Shown in pieces: positions 1 through 6,360 of a stretch of 7,361 nucleotides of DNA. The first letter of the stretch is position 1. Every line of letters begins with the position of its first letter. This DNA is from Candidatus Dormiibacterota bacterium (GTDB lineage: Bacteria > Chloroflexota > Dormibacteria > UBA8260). The stretch lies in contig CATPBU010000158.1 in the NCBI GenBank assembly GCA_955652455.1, positions 1-7,361 on the forward strand, given 5' to 3'. Both the position numbers and the translations under genes were made by a program. A model generated the notes under the pieces. It saw only the letters and a list, made by a program, of their open reading frames with translations. It made no database searches and was not told the DNA's origin.

Positions 1-579
1 GCCATCACTGGCGCGCTCGTTCAGTGGTTGCGAGACAACCTGGGCATGATCTCGACCTCAGAGGAGGTGGAGGTGCTCGCCAAGACCGTTGAGGACAACG
101 GCGGCGCGTACTTCGTGCCGGCGTTCTCAGGCCTCTACGCTCCGTACTGGAAGTCGAACGCCCGCGGTGTGATTGCCGGCCTGACACGCTATGTCAACAA
201 GGGTCACATCGCGCGCGCGTCGCTCGAGGCCACCGCGTGGCAGACGCGTGAAATTGTCGACGCCATGAATGCCGACTCCGGGGTCGCGCTGACATCGCTG
301 AAGGTGGATGGCGGCATGGTGTACAACGAGACGCTCATGCAATTCCAGTCGGACGTGCTCGGCGTGCCCGTTGTGCGGCCGACCGTGGCCGAGACCACGT
401 CCCTCGGTGCCGCCTACGCCGCCGGTCTCGCGGTCGGCTTCTGGGCGGAGGTCGAGGATCTGCGCGAGAACTGGGGCAAGGACAAAGAGTGGCAGCCCAG
501 CATGGATAAGGCCGACGTCGCGAGGGAATACTCGCTCTGGAAGAAGGCGGTCACTCGAACATTCGACTGGGTCGATTGA
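1..579 (+). CDS. glpK: Glycerol kinase, C-terminal part (5' end outside window)
   Basis: Glycerol kinase transfers phosphate from ATP to glycerol to give sn-glycerol-3-phosphate in the cytoplasm. The frame is open from base 1 and gives 192 residues before TGA; a full-length GlpK is about 500 residues, so roughly the first 300 lie upstream. What is visible is the C-terminal half of an FGGY-family kinase. It contains [11 protein letters not shown] (visible residues 40-50), the DGGM segment (103-106) that lines the nucleotide site, and [17 protein letters not shown] (130-146). These match GlpK more closely than xylulose or gluconate kinases of the same family. The protein ends FDWVD. The next gene starts 154 bases downstream, so glpK may end one transcription unit or be read through into the next. 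Identity is firm; the catalytic N-terminal half cannot be judged here. Confidence 0.96.
   Translation, partial: AITGALVQWLRDNLGMISTSEEVEVLAKTVEDNGGAYFVPAFSGLYAPYWKSNARGVIAGLTRYVNKGHIARASLEATAWQTREIVDAMNADSGVALTSLKVDGGMVYNETLMQFQSDVLGVPVVRPTVAETTSLGAAYAAGLAVGFWAEVEDLRENWGKDKEWQPSMDKADVAREYSLWKKAVTRTFDWVD
560..578. promoter_or_regulatory. Candidate operator-like palindrome at the 3' end of glpK
   Basis: The half-sites CATTCGA and TCGATTG flank a 5-base spacer, forming an inverted repeat with one mismatch in seven positions. The inner half-sites and the spacer length match the perfect palindrome upstream of dhaK (5230-5248): ATTCGA-N5-TCGATT here versus ATTCGA-N5-TCGAAT there. The element lies in the last codons of glpK and overlaps the candidate -35 at 576-581. 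Because it is coding sequence for the FDWVD tail, and TCGA-rich words are common in high-GC DNA, the match may be chance. Confidence 0.25.
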
Positions 580-607
580 CGCAGCCCTGAAGCGGGTGCT
601 GTAGATC
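576..607 (+). promoter_or_regulatory. Weak candidate promoter upstream of the 734 gene and glpABC
   Basis: TTGACG (576-581) resembles a -35 box and TAGATC (602-607) a poor -10 box, but the 20-base spacing is longer than the usual 16-18. If real, it would give a leader of about 120 bases before the gene at 734. The rest of the 580-733 gap holds only a weak GC-rich stem (639-644 with 653-658), no T-run, and the ribosome binding site AGGAGG (722-727). No better promoter is visible there. Confidence 0.2.
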
Positions 608-733
608 GAAGCTTTCTCTCCGGCAGGGAACTCGGCGGCGGCGCTTTCATCGGCGCCGACCGGGTTCCCCAAAGGGACGACACGCGACCGAATTGCGGAC
701 CGGATAGCTACCCTGAAAGAAAGGAGGGCCACG

Positions 734-1018
734 ATGACGGGCCAAGGTCACGACCAGCCCGACGAGCCTGAGGGCGTCCCAGCAGCGGGCGAGGATGAGC
801 ACACGCATGAGGGAACCTTTGCCACGGGGCAGGAGGAAACCGAGCATCATCCAGAGAACCCCGAAGAGAGAGAGGACTTCGCCGAAGGGCAGGAGGAGCA
901 CAAGCACGCGCACGAAGGCAGCTTCGCGGAAGGCGAGGAGACGCCGGAGCTTCACCCGGAGCGACCCGGTACCAAGCGCGATTTCGCTGAGGGCCAAGAG
1001 GAAGAGCATCCGGCCTAG
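734..1018 (+). CDS. Small acidic, His-rich repeat protein of unknown function
   Basis: I do not recognise this 94-residue protein. By direct count it has 25 Glu, 5 Asp and 10 His, against only 5 Lys/Arg, with no Cys or Trp and few aliphatic residues. It is therefore very likely disordered, soluble and strongly negatively charged, with no signal peptide or membrane segment. Residues 23-57 and 58-92 are two 35-residue repeats, and a short F-A-x-G-[QE]-E motif occurs four times (F29, F49, F64, F84). The ATG at 734 follows AGGAGG (722-727) at a 6-base spacing, the best ribosome site near the glp genes, which argues that it is translated. It ends 12 bases before glpA and is probably co-transcribed with glpABC. 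A role in metal binding, protein association or stress is possible only as speculation. The overlapping minus-strand frame crosses into certain glpA coding sequence and is disfavoured. Confidence 0.75.
   Translation: MTGQGHDQPDEPEGVPAAGEDEHTHEGTFATGQEETEHHPENPEEREDFAEGQEEHKHAHEGSFAEGEETPELHPERPGTKRDFAEGQEEEHPA
800..1009 (+). repeat. Two tandem 105-bp (35-codon) repeats inside the 734 gene
   Basis: Unit 1 is 800-904 and unit 2 is 905-1009, in frame and with no gap. At the protein level these positions align at exactly 35 residues apart: His23/58, His25/60, Glu26/61, Gly27/62, Phe29/64, Ala30/65, Gly32/67, His39/74, Pro40/75, Pro43/78, Asp48/83, Phe49/84 and the following AEGQEE. The DNA copies differ at many third positions, so the duplication is old and the amino-acid pattern looks selected. 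Each unit holds two F-A-x-G motifs, which hints at a still older half-unit. Confidence 0.8.
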
Positions 1019-1030
1019 AAGGCGACGTCG

Positions 1031-2581
1031 GTGATGTCGCTTGAGGCGGATGTGCTCGTCATCGGCGGCGGCTCGACCGGCGCGGGTGTCGCACGCGATG
1101 CTGCGCTGCGCGGTTTCTCCACCATCCTGGTGGACCGACGTGATCTCGCCGACGGAACCACCGGGCGGTTTCACGGCCTTCTTCACTCAGGAGGCCGTTA
1201 CGCAGTCAAGGACCCGCCGGCGGCCGTGGAGTGCATCGCGGAGAACCGGATACTCCGCCGGATTGCATCGGACTGCATTGAGGACACGGGCGGCCTTTTC
1301 GTCGCCACCCCGTGGGATGACCCGGAGTATGGCGATCTGTTCCTGCAGGGCTGCCGGGCGACCGGGGTCCCCGCCGACGAGATACCGGCCGCGGAGGCGC
1401 TTCGGCGTGAGCCTCGTCTCAACCCGGAGATCCGGCGTGCTTTCGTCGTGCCGGATGGAGCCCTCGACCCCTGGAAGCTGGTCTGGAGCTGCGCTCGCTC
1501 GGCCGAGGAGCACGGCGCCCGAGTCCTTCCATACCATCGCCTGCTCGACCTGGAGGTCGTCGACCAGCGCGTGGTAGGAGCGCGCGTTCGCAATGAGCGC
1601 AGCAGCGAGGAGCTACGTATTCACGCAACTGTTGTCGTGAACGCCGCGGGCGCTTGGGCCGGTCAGATCGCCCAACTTGCCGGCTGCAAGGTCAACGTCC
1701 GTGCGGGCATGGGCGTGATGATCGCGATGAATCATCGGCTCGTGAACACGGTCATCAACCGCTGCAAACGTCCGGCCGACGGAGACATTCTGCAGCCAAT
1801 CCGCACTGTATGCGTGATCGGGACCACCGACGTGTACGTCCCAGACCCCGACGAGACGGAGGTGAGGCAGGACGCGGTCGACCTGCTTCTCGATGAGGGG
1901 GAGAAGCTTGTGCCCGGCTTTCGCCAAGCCCGTGCCCTGCACGCCTGGGCTGGCGTGCGGCCCCTTTTCGAGGACACCAAGGACGACGCCGCCACACGCG
2001 ACGTGACGCGTTCGCATGCTCTCCTGGACCACAACGCGCGCGAAGGCGTCGCAGGCTTCCTGACCATCACCGGCGGCAAGACCACGACGTTCCGCCTGAT
2101 GGCGGAGCATGCCGTCGATGCGGTCTGCCAACAGCTGGGCGTGCAACGGCTGTGTACGACAGCCGACGAGCCCCTGTCGGGATCCGAGAGTCACACCATG
2201 TACGGGCTGGGCGCGCGGTTCGCCGCCCGCGAGCCGGTCCCGCAGGCCGAGGAGATCATCTGCGAGTGCGAGCTGATCACAAGGACCAGGCTCGAGGAGA
2301 CGATCGATCGCCGCGCGACCACGAGCCTTGACGACATTCGCCGTCTCCTGCGCTTGGCGATGGGGCCCTGCCAGGGCGGCTTCTGCATCTATCGCGCAAC
2401 CGGTCTGCTCCATCACGGCGGCCGCGTCGACCATGCCGAAGCGAATCGAGCGCTTCTCGACTTCCTCGAGGAACGATGGAAGGGTCTGCATCCCATCCTG
2501 CACGGCGATCAGCTGCGCCAGTCGAGGCTCGATGACTGGATCTTTCAGGGCATCCTCGACGTCGAGCACCTGCCGGCATGA
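1031..2581 (+). CDS. glpA: Glycerol-3-phosphate dehydrogenase (quinone), subunit A
   Basis: This is the catalytic FAD subunit of the three-part GlpABC enzyme. It oxidises sn-glycerol-3-phosphate to DHAP and passes electrons through GlpB/GlpC to quinone. Of 516 residues (E. coli GlpA is 542), 8-19 carry the Rossmann motif GGGSTGAG for FAD, and 42-58 carry the family signature GTTGRFHGLLHSGGRYA. An FAD-contacting NAAGAWA lies at 204-210 and TGGKTTTFR at 347-355. The C-terminal BFD-like [2Fe-2S] domain has Cys411, Cys413, Cys447 and Cys452 (CEC ... CQGGFC). That domain separates GlpA from most aerobic GlpD proteins. GTG at 1031 is chosen because AGAAGG (1017-1022) lies 8 bases upstream; ATG at 1034 is the alternative and removes one residue. 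The TGA overlaps the glpB ATG by 4 bases, implying translational coupling. Confidence 0.95.
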   Translation: MMSLEADVLVIGGGSTGAGVARDAALRGFSTILVDRRDLADGTTGRFHGLLHSGGRYAVKDPPAAVECIAENRILRRIASDCIEDTGGLFVATPWDDPEYGDLFLQGCRATGVPADEIPAAEALRREPRLNPEIRRAFVVPDGALDPWKLVWSCARSAEEHGARVLPYHRLLDLEVVDQRVVGARVRNERSSEELRIHATVVVNAAGAWAGQIAQLAGCKVNVRAGMGVMIAMNHRLVNTVINRCKRPADGDILQPIRTVCVIGTTDVYVPDPDETEVRQDAVDLLLDEGEKLVPGFRQARALHAWAGVRPLFEDTKDDAATRDVTRSHALLDHNAREGVAGFLTITGGKTTTFRLMAEHAVDAVCQQLGVQRLCTTADEPLSGSESHTMYGLGARFAAREPVPQAEEIICECELITRTRLEETIDRRATTSLDDIRRLLRLAMGPCQGGFCIYRATGLLHHGGRVDHAEANRALLDFLEERWKGLHPILHGDQLRQSRLDDWIFQGILDVEHLPA

Positions 2582-3858
2582 GCTACGACACGGTGGTCGT
2601 CGGTGCAGGCCTCGCAGGTCTGTGCGCCGCACTGCGTCTCAGCGAACAGGGACAGAAGGTGCTCGTCGTTGCCAGAGGAGCGGGTGCCATCCACCTCGCG
2701 CCGGCGACGATCGACGTGCTCGGCTACATCGGGGAGGAGCGGGTCGAGCGTCCCGCCAACTCCCTTGACAAGCTCGTGGCACGCTCACCCGGTCATCCCT
2801 ACGGACGCCTGTCTCCCGAGGTGCTCCGCGGTTCGCTGGAATGGTTCAGCCGGCGTGTTGCGGACATGGGCTACGAGGGCGGCCTCGAGGAGAATCTGCT
2901 GCTGCCGACAGCCATCGGCGTGGCCAAGCCCTCCGCCCTTGCCCCGCGGACAATGCTCGGCGGCGACCTGCGCGACGGAGGCAGCTTCGTGTTTGTCGGC
3001 CTCCGCGGATTCAAGGACTTCCATCCAACGCTTCTCGCCGACAACCTGGGTCATGCTCGACTCCGACTGCCGCTCGCCGCACGCGCGATCGTGCTTGAAC
3101 CACCCAGCGCGCTCGTCGGTGACCTCGGTGGCCGGCTTCTCGCCGACCGATTCGACAACCACAACCTCGGTGAGTGGCTCGCCGGCTCGCTTGAGCGCAG
3201 CCTCGAGCCCGATGAACGCGTCGGCCTGCCGGCCGTGTTGGGACGGCGGCGAGCGGACCACATCCTGCAGGAGCTCGAGAGCAGATTGGGCCGACACGTG
3301 TTCGAAGTGCCGACCCCGCCACCGTCGGTGCCCGGGATGCGCCTCTTCGACACCCTGACGGCGGCGCTGCGCGAGGCAGGAGCGCGGCTGGTGATCGGCG
3401 CCACGGTTGTTGGCGCAACAGCCGGCGGCGGGCGGATCGAGGCTGTTGACGTGGCCAGCGCCGCGGGCACCGTGTCGCACCGGGCACGATCCGTCGTGCT
3501 CGCGTCGGGGGGCTTCGCCAGCGGCGGCCTGGAGCTCGACTCGTGGGGCACCACGCGTGAGACCGTCTTCGACCTGCCCGTCGCCGGCGTCCCCGACACC
3601 GGGCGCCCTCGCTTCCTGCCCCGCTATTTCGACGCTCAGCCGCTTGCCGGCGCCGGCGTTGCGGTTGACGAGTTGCTTCGGCCGGTCAACAGCAGCGGAG
3701 GCCCCGTGTATAAGAACCTGTATGCGGCCGGAGCCGTTCTCCGCGGAGCGGTGTCGTGGAAGGAGAAGTCAGGCACCGGGATCAGTGTCGCCACGGGGTA
3801 CGGTGCCGCGCAGGCAATCCTGGCACCTGATCCGGTGACCGTCGAGCCGATCGGATGA
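2578..3858 (+). CDS. glpB: Glycerol-3-phosphate dehydrogenase, subunit B
   Basis: GlpB is the flavoprotein partner of GlpA, thought to carry electrons between the catalytic subunit and GlpC. The protein has 426 residues (E. coli GlpB is 419). It opens with a dinucleotide-binding fold whose glycine motif GAGLAG is at 9-14, followed by VARGAGAIHLAPATIDVLGY (31-50), a GlpB-like segment. A second flavin-contact region sits near the C-terminus: NLYAAGAVLRG (380-390) and GTGISVATGYGAAQA (399-413). Identity rests on this pattern plus its place between glpA and glpC; by itself it could be read as a generic FAD-binding protein. The ATG lies within the ATGA overlap with glpA, and no strong ribosome site precedes it, so expression probably depends on translation of glpA. 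It overlaps glpC by 4 bases in the same way. Confidence 0.92.
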   Translation: MSYDTVVVGAGLAGLCAALRLSEQGQKVLVVARGAGAIHLAPATIDVLGYIGEERVERPANSLDKLVARSPGHPYGRLSPEVLRGSLEWFSRRVADMGYEGGLEENLLLPTAIGVAKPSALAPRTMLGGDLRDGGSFVFVGLRGFKDFHPTLLADNLGHARLRLPLAARAIVLEPPSALVGDLGGRLLADRFDNHNLGEWLAGSLERSLEPDERVGLPAVLGRRRADHILQELESRLGRHVFEVPTPPPSVPGMRLFDTLTAALREAGARLVIGATVVGATAGGGRIEAVDVASAAGTVSHRARSVVLASGGFASGGLELDSWGTTRETVFDLPVAGVPDTGRPRFLPRYFDAQPLAGAGVAVDELLRPVNSSGGPVYKNLYAAGAVLRGAVSWKEKSGTGISVATGYGAAQAILAPDPVTVEPIG

Positions 3859-5111
3859 GCGATCTGATCCGCGATTCTCTCGATCACTGTGTGAAGTGCA
3901 CGATCTGCGAGTCGTTCTGTCCCGTCTCGCACGTCACACCTCTGTTCCCCGGCCCCAAGTACGTCGGCCCGCAGGCGGAACGGTACAGGGGCGCCGCTCC
4001 TTCATCGGACGCATCCGTCGACTACTGCTCGGGATGCGGAATCTGCACAACGGTCTGCCCTCACGATGTCAAGATCGCCGAGATCAACTCGCGGGCCCGG
4101 GCGAAGCTCTGGGAAAAGCGGGGTGTGCCGCTGCGCAACCAGTTGATCGCGCGCCCCAGTGTTCTCGGACGGTTGGGCACCCCTGTGGCTCCGTTGGCGA
4201 ACTGGGCGCTGCACAACCGCGGCGTGCGTGCGCTGGTGCAGAGAGTCTTTGGAATCCACCGCGACGCGCCGATGCCACGATTCGCCGGGCGAACATTCCA
4301 GAAGCGATCACGCGGGCACATGGGCACGACCGGTGCGCCTGCCGTCGTCTATTTCCACGGCTGTGGCACCAACTACTACGAACCCCTCCTCGGGGAGATG
4401 GTCGTCGCGGTCCTCGAACACAACGGCTTTCGTGTCATCGTTCCGCCGCAGGACTGCTGCGGTCTCCCGCTCCAGTCGAACGGCAACTTCCCGGCGGCAC
4501 GCGGATACGTCCGTCGACTCGTCGCCCACCTGGCACCGTACGCTCGCCAGGGACTGCCCATCGTCGCGAACTCGACAAGTTGCGGCCTCATGCTGAAACG
4601 CGAAGCGCGCGAGATTCTCGACGTCGAAGGCCAGGACATTGTGGCGGTCAGCGAGGCCACCTACGACCTGTGCGAGTTCCTGCTCAGCCTGCACGAGCGC
4701 GGGGAGCTTCTCACCGACTTCAGACCGTTGCCCCTGACTGTCCCCTACCACGCTCCCTGCCAGCAGCGCGGCCATGGCATCGGCAAACCCGCCCTCGACC
4801 TCCTTGCACTCGTTCCGAACCTCCAGGTCATCGAGCTCGACGCTGACTGCTGTGGCATTGCCGGCACCTACGGGCTGAAGAAGGAGAAGTACGCCATCTC
4901 CATGGCGGTCGGGCAACGCTTGTTCACTGACATCGCGGCAAGCGGAGCCGACGTCGCCGCCTGCGACAGCGAGACATGCCGCTGGCAGATCGCGCATGGA
5001 ACCGACGTGACGGCGGTGCATCCCGTCGAACTCCTCTATCGGGCCTATGGCCTCGACCAGAATAGAAGCGGCGACCTGATCCAGCCAGCCGTGTCCGCGA
5101 GAGGCGCGTGA
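3855..5111 (+). CDS. glpC: Glycerol-3-phosphate dehydrogenase, Fe-S subunit C
   Basis: GlpC links the GlpAB dimer to the membrane and the quinone pool. The 418-residue protein (E. coli GlpC is 396) begins with two ferredoxin-like [4Fe-4S] motifs: Cys12, Cys15, Cys18, Cys22-Pro and Cys58, Cys61, Cys64, Cys68-Pro. Two CCG domains of the heterodisulfide-reductase type follow. The first has HGCG at 168-171, Cys201-Cys202-Gly and Cys243. The second has Pro301-Cys302, Cys332-Cys333-Gly, Cys370 and Cys375. I see no clear transmembrane helix, so membrane attachment would be peripheral, as generally described for GlpC. The ATG overlaps the glpB stop in ATGA. Other proteins with this layout (GlcF, LldE-type) exist, but the glpAB context decides the name. 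No T-tailed hairpin follows the TGA. Confidence 0.94.
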   Translation: MSDLIRDSLDHCVKCTICESFCPVSHVTPLFPGPKYVGPQAERYRGAAPSSDASVDYCSGCGICTTVCPHDVKIAEINSRARAKLWEKRGVPLRNQLIARPSVLGRLGTPVAPLANWALHNRGVRALVQRVFGIHRDAPMPRFAGRTFQKRSRGHMGTTGAPAVVYFHGCGTNYYEPLLGEMVVAVLEHNGFRVIVPPQDCCGLPLQSNGNFPAARGYVRRLVAHLAPYARQGLPIVANSTSCGLMLKREAREILDVEGQDIVAVSEATYDLCEFLLSLHERGELLTDFRPLPLTVPYHAPCQQRGHGIGKPALDLLALVPNLQVIELDADCCGIAGTYGLKKEKYAISMAVGQRLFTDIAASGADVAACDSETCRWQIAHGTDVTAVHPVELLYRAYGLDQNRSGDLIQPAVSARGA

Positions 5112-5190
5112 AGCGTCCCTCATGACGGACGTCGACCACCCGCTTCACAGAGGAGGCGGTGTAACGGGGGTACCGGACGAGCACACCCTG

Positions 5191-5220
5191 TTGACAACCC
5201 GCTGCCGCTGAGCGTAGATT
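5191..5220 (+). promoter_or_regulatory. Sigma-70-type promoter for dhaKL
   Basis: A consensus -35 TTGACA (5191-5196) is followed after 18 bases by TAGATT (5215-5220), which matches TATAAT at four of six positions. The expected start is an A near 5225-5226, giving a leader of about 105 bases before dhaK. It is the clearest promoter in the window and makes the dha genes a separate transcription unit from glpABC. The -35 sits within the small palindrome GTTGACAAC (5190-5198). The upstream part of this gap (5112-5190) shows only weak short stems. Confidence 0.72.
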
Positions 5221-5229
5221 CTGGAAGCC

Positions 5230-5248
5230 GATTCGATAATGTCGAATC
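5230..5248. promoter_or_regulatory. Perfect palindromic operator at the dhaK promoter
   Basis: GATTCGA and TCGAATC form a perfect 7-bp inverted repeat around a 5-base spacer TAATG. It begins about 4 bases after the predicted transcription start. A dimeric repressor bound here would block initiation or early elongation, so negative control by a substrate-sensing regulator is the simplest reading. The regulator's family is not identifiable; IclR-like (such as GylR of Streptomyces glycerol operons) and DeoR/GntR-type proteins are candidates by analogy only. Confidence 0.6.
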
Positions 5249-5252
5249 CACC

Positions 5253-5284
5253 CTTGTTGGCCACGCGGTGACCAACCCGACAAG
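5253..5284. promoter_or_regulatory. Imperfect inverted repeat in the dhaK leader
   Basis: GTTGGCCAC (5256-5264) and GTGACCAAC (5268-5276) pair over eight of nine positions around a 3-base GCG loop. An alternative outer pairing joins CTTGT (5253-5257) with ACAAG (5280-5284). It could be an RNA hairpin in the untranslated leader or a second DNA-binding site. There is no T-run, so it is not an ordinary terminator. Confidence 0.35.
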
Positions 5285-5293
5285 TATTTAGCA

Positions 5294-5309
5294 CGCGGCA
5301 CCCGCCGCG
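5294..5309 (+). other. GC-only hairpin just upstream of the dhaK ribosome site
   Basis: CGCGGC (5294-5299) and GCCGCG (5304-5309) form a perfect 6-bp stem with an ACCC loop, ending 6 bases before the purine-rich ribosome site. A stem this close could influence ribosome access or mRNA stability. Such short stems are common in high-GC leaders, so function is unproven. Confidence 0.3.
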
Positions 5310-5315
5310 GCCGCT

Positions 5316-5324
5316 GGGGAGGAG
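5316..5324 (+). promoter_or_regulatory. Ribosome binding site that sets the dhaK start
   Basis: GGGGAGGAG lies 6 bases before the ATG at 5331. A second in-frame ATG at 5352 (residue 8) fits the usual DhaK N-terminus better (MRKFINDP resembles the common MKKLINDP), but it would be 27 bases from this site. The spacing therefore favours 5331 and a 7-residue N-terminal extension. Confidence 0.7.
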
Positions 5325-5330
5325 ACCACC

Positions 5331-6353
5331 ATGGCAGCAGTTATCGGACACATGCGCAAGTTCATCAACGACCCGGACCTGGTCGTCAAGCAGTCGCTCG
5401 CCGGCCTCGCGGCCGCGCATTCAGATCTTCTGCGCTACGACGCGGAGGCGCAGATCCTGGTCCGCGCCGATGCGCCGCGCCAGGGCAAGGTCGCACTGAT
5501 CTCGGGCGGGGGCTCGGGGCACGAGCCTCTGCACGGCGGCTTCGTCGGCAAGGGGATGCTCGACGCGGCCTGCCCCGGCGAGGTCTTCACCTCACCTGTC
5601 CCCGACCAGATGCTGGCGGCGACGCGCGCCGTCAACGGTGGTGCCGGCGTCATCCACATCGTCAAGAACTACACCGGCGACGTGCTCAACTTCAAGATGG
5701 CCGCCGACGAGGCAGCCGACGACGGCATCGCTGTCGAGTCGGTGCTCGTCGACGACGACGTCGCCGTGCAGGACTCGCTGTACACGGCCGGTCGGCGCGG
5801 CGTCGGCGCGACCGTGCTCCTCGAGAAGATCGCCGGCGCGGCGGCGGAGCGGGGTGACCCTGTCGCCGCGGTCGCCGCGGTGGCACGACGTGTCAACGAG
5901 CGCGCCCGCTCGTTCGGCGTGGCGCTGTCCTCGTGCGTCCCGCCGGCATCCGGATCGCCGATCTTCGACCTCCCCGAGGGCGAGATCGAGGTCGGTGTCG
6001 GCATCCACGGCGAGCCCGGTCGGCGGCGCGCTCCGTGGATGAGTGCGCACGACCTCGCCGCGGTGATGGTCGATGCGGTGGTCTCCGACCTCAAGCCGCG
6101 GTCCGGCGGCAACGTGCTTGCCTTCGTCAACGGCATGGGCGGCACCCCGCTGCTCGAGCTGTACCTTCTCTACGGAGAGATCGAGCAGCTGCTCCGATCG
6201 GCGGGGCTCACCGTGACCCGCAACCTGGTCGGCAGCTACATCACCTCGCTGGAGATGGCCGGCGCCTCCCTCACCGTCCTCGAGCTCGACGACGATCTCA
6301 CCGGGTTGTGGGACGCACCGGTGCACACCGCGGCACTGCGCTGGGGAGTGTGA
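5331..6353 (+). CDS. dhaK: Dihydroxyacetone kinase, DHA-binding subunit DhaK
   Basis: DhaK binds dihydroxyacetone covalently and presents it to DhaL, which donates phosphate from its nucleotide to make DHAP. The 340-residue protein carries the family's substrate site. His226 in VGVGIHGEPG (221-230) corresponds to E. coli His218, which forms the hemiaminal bond. His64 in GGGSGHEP (59-66) and Asp117 in NYTGD (113-117) correspond to E. coli His56 and Asp109, with the same offset of 8. FVNGMGGTP (265-273) is also typical. It is a separate subunit, not fused to a DhaL domain as in ATP-dependent kinases of the Citrobacter type. Two bases after its TGA GG begins the run that serves dhaL, and the dhaL start follows 7 bases after the stop, so the two are co-translated. 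A non-catalytic paralogue (DhaK2 or DhaQ type) is unlikely because all three key residues are present. Confidence 0.96.
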   Translation: MAAVIGHMRKFINDPDLVVKQSLAGLAAAHSDLLRYDAEAQILVRADAPRQGKVALISGGGSGHEPLHGGFVGKGMLDAACPGEVFTSPVPDQMLAATRAVNGGAGVIHIVKNYTGDVLNFKMAADEAADDGIAVESVLVDDDVAVQDSLYTAGRRGVGATVLLEKIAGAAAERGDPVAAVAAVARRVNERARSFGVALSSCVPPASGSPIFDLPEGEIEVGVGIHGEPGRRRAPWMSAHDLAAVMVDAVVSDLKPRSGGNVLAFVNGMGGTPLLELYLLYGEIEQLLRSAGLTVTRNLVGSYITSLEMAGASLTVLELDDDLTGLWDAPVHTAALRWGV

Positions 6354-6355
6354 GG
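6351..6355 (+). promoter_or_regulatory. Ribosome site supporting a TTG start for dhaL
   Basis: TGAGG, overlapping the dhaK stop codon, lies 5 bases before TTG at 6361. The in-frame ATG at 6379 has no purine-rich run in the 18 bases before it. The TTG start is therefore preferred, although the ATG would lose only six non-conserved residues. Confidence 0.5.
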
Positions 6356-6360
6356 TAGCC

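Noticed and set aside
639..658. Possible terminator hairpin after glpK (CGGCGC / GCGCCG)
   Set aside because: The stem is only 6 bp with an 8-base loop and no following T-run. GC-rich short stems are common at this base composition.
127..732. Minus-strand frame (201 codons) opposite the end of glpK and the following gap
   Set aside because: Most of it is antisense to conserved GlpK motifs, and I recognise no domain in it.
647..1186. Minus-strand frame (179 codons) overlapping the 734 gene, with hydrophobic Leu-rich stretches
   Set aside because: It runs through the conserved FAD-binding start of glpA. Its Leu/Arg richness is what the antisense of Glu/His-rich codons gives. The plus-strand frame has AGGAGG at the right distance and a regular repeat.
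1613..2632. Long minus-strand open frame (339 codons) opposite glpA
   Set aside because: It lies wholly opposite certain GlpA coding sequence and its translation shows no recognisable domain. Long antisense frames are expected in high-GC genes with G/C-biased third positions.
5114..5131. Possible terminator hairpin after glpC (CGTCC / GGACG)
   Set aside because: A 5-bp stem with an 8-base loop and no T-run is too weak to call.
5190..5198. Short palindrome GTTGACAAC as an operator
   Set aside because: Four-base arms are short, and the sequence is explained by the consensus -35 box.
5122..5211. 29-codon frame starting at ATG between glpC and dhaK
   Set aside because: It has no ribosome site at a suitable distance, its 3' part overlaps the -35 and spacer of the dhaK promoter, and the peptide shows nothing recognisable.
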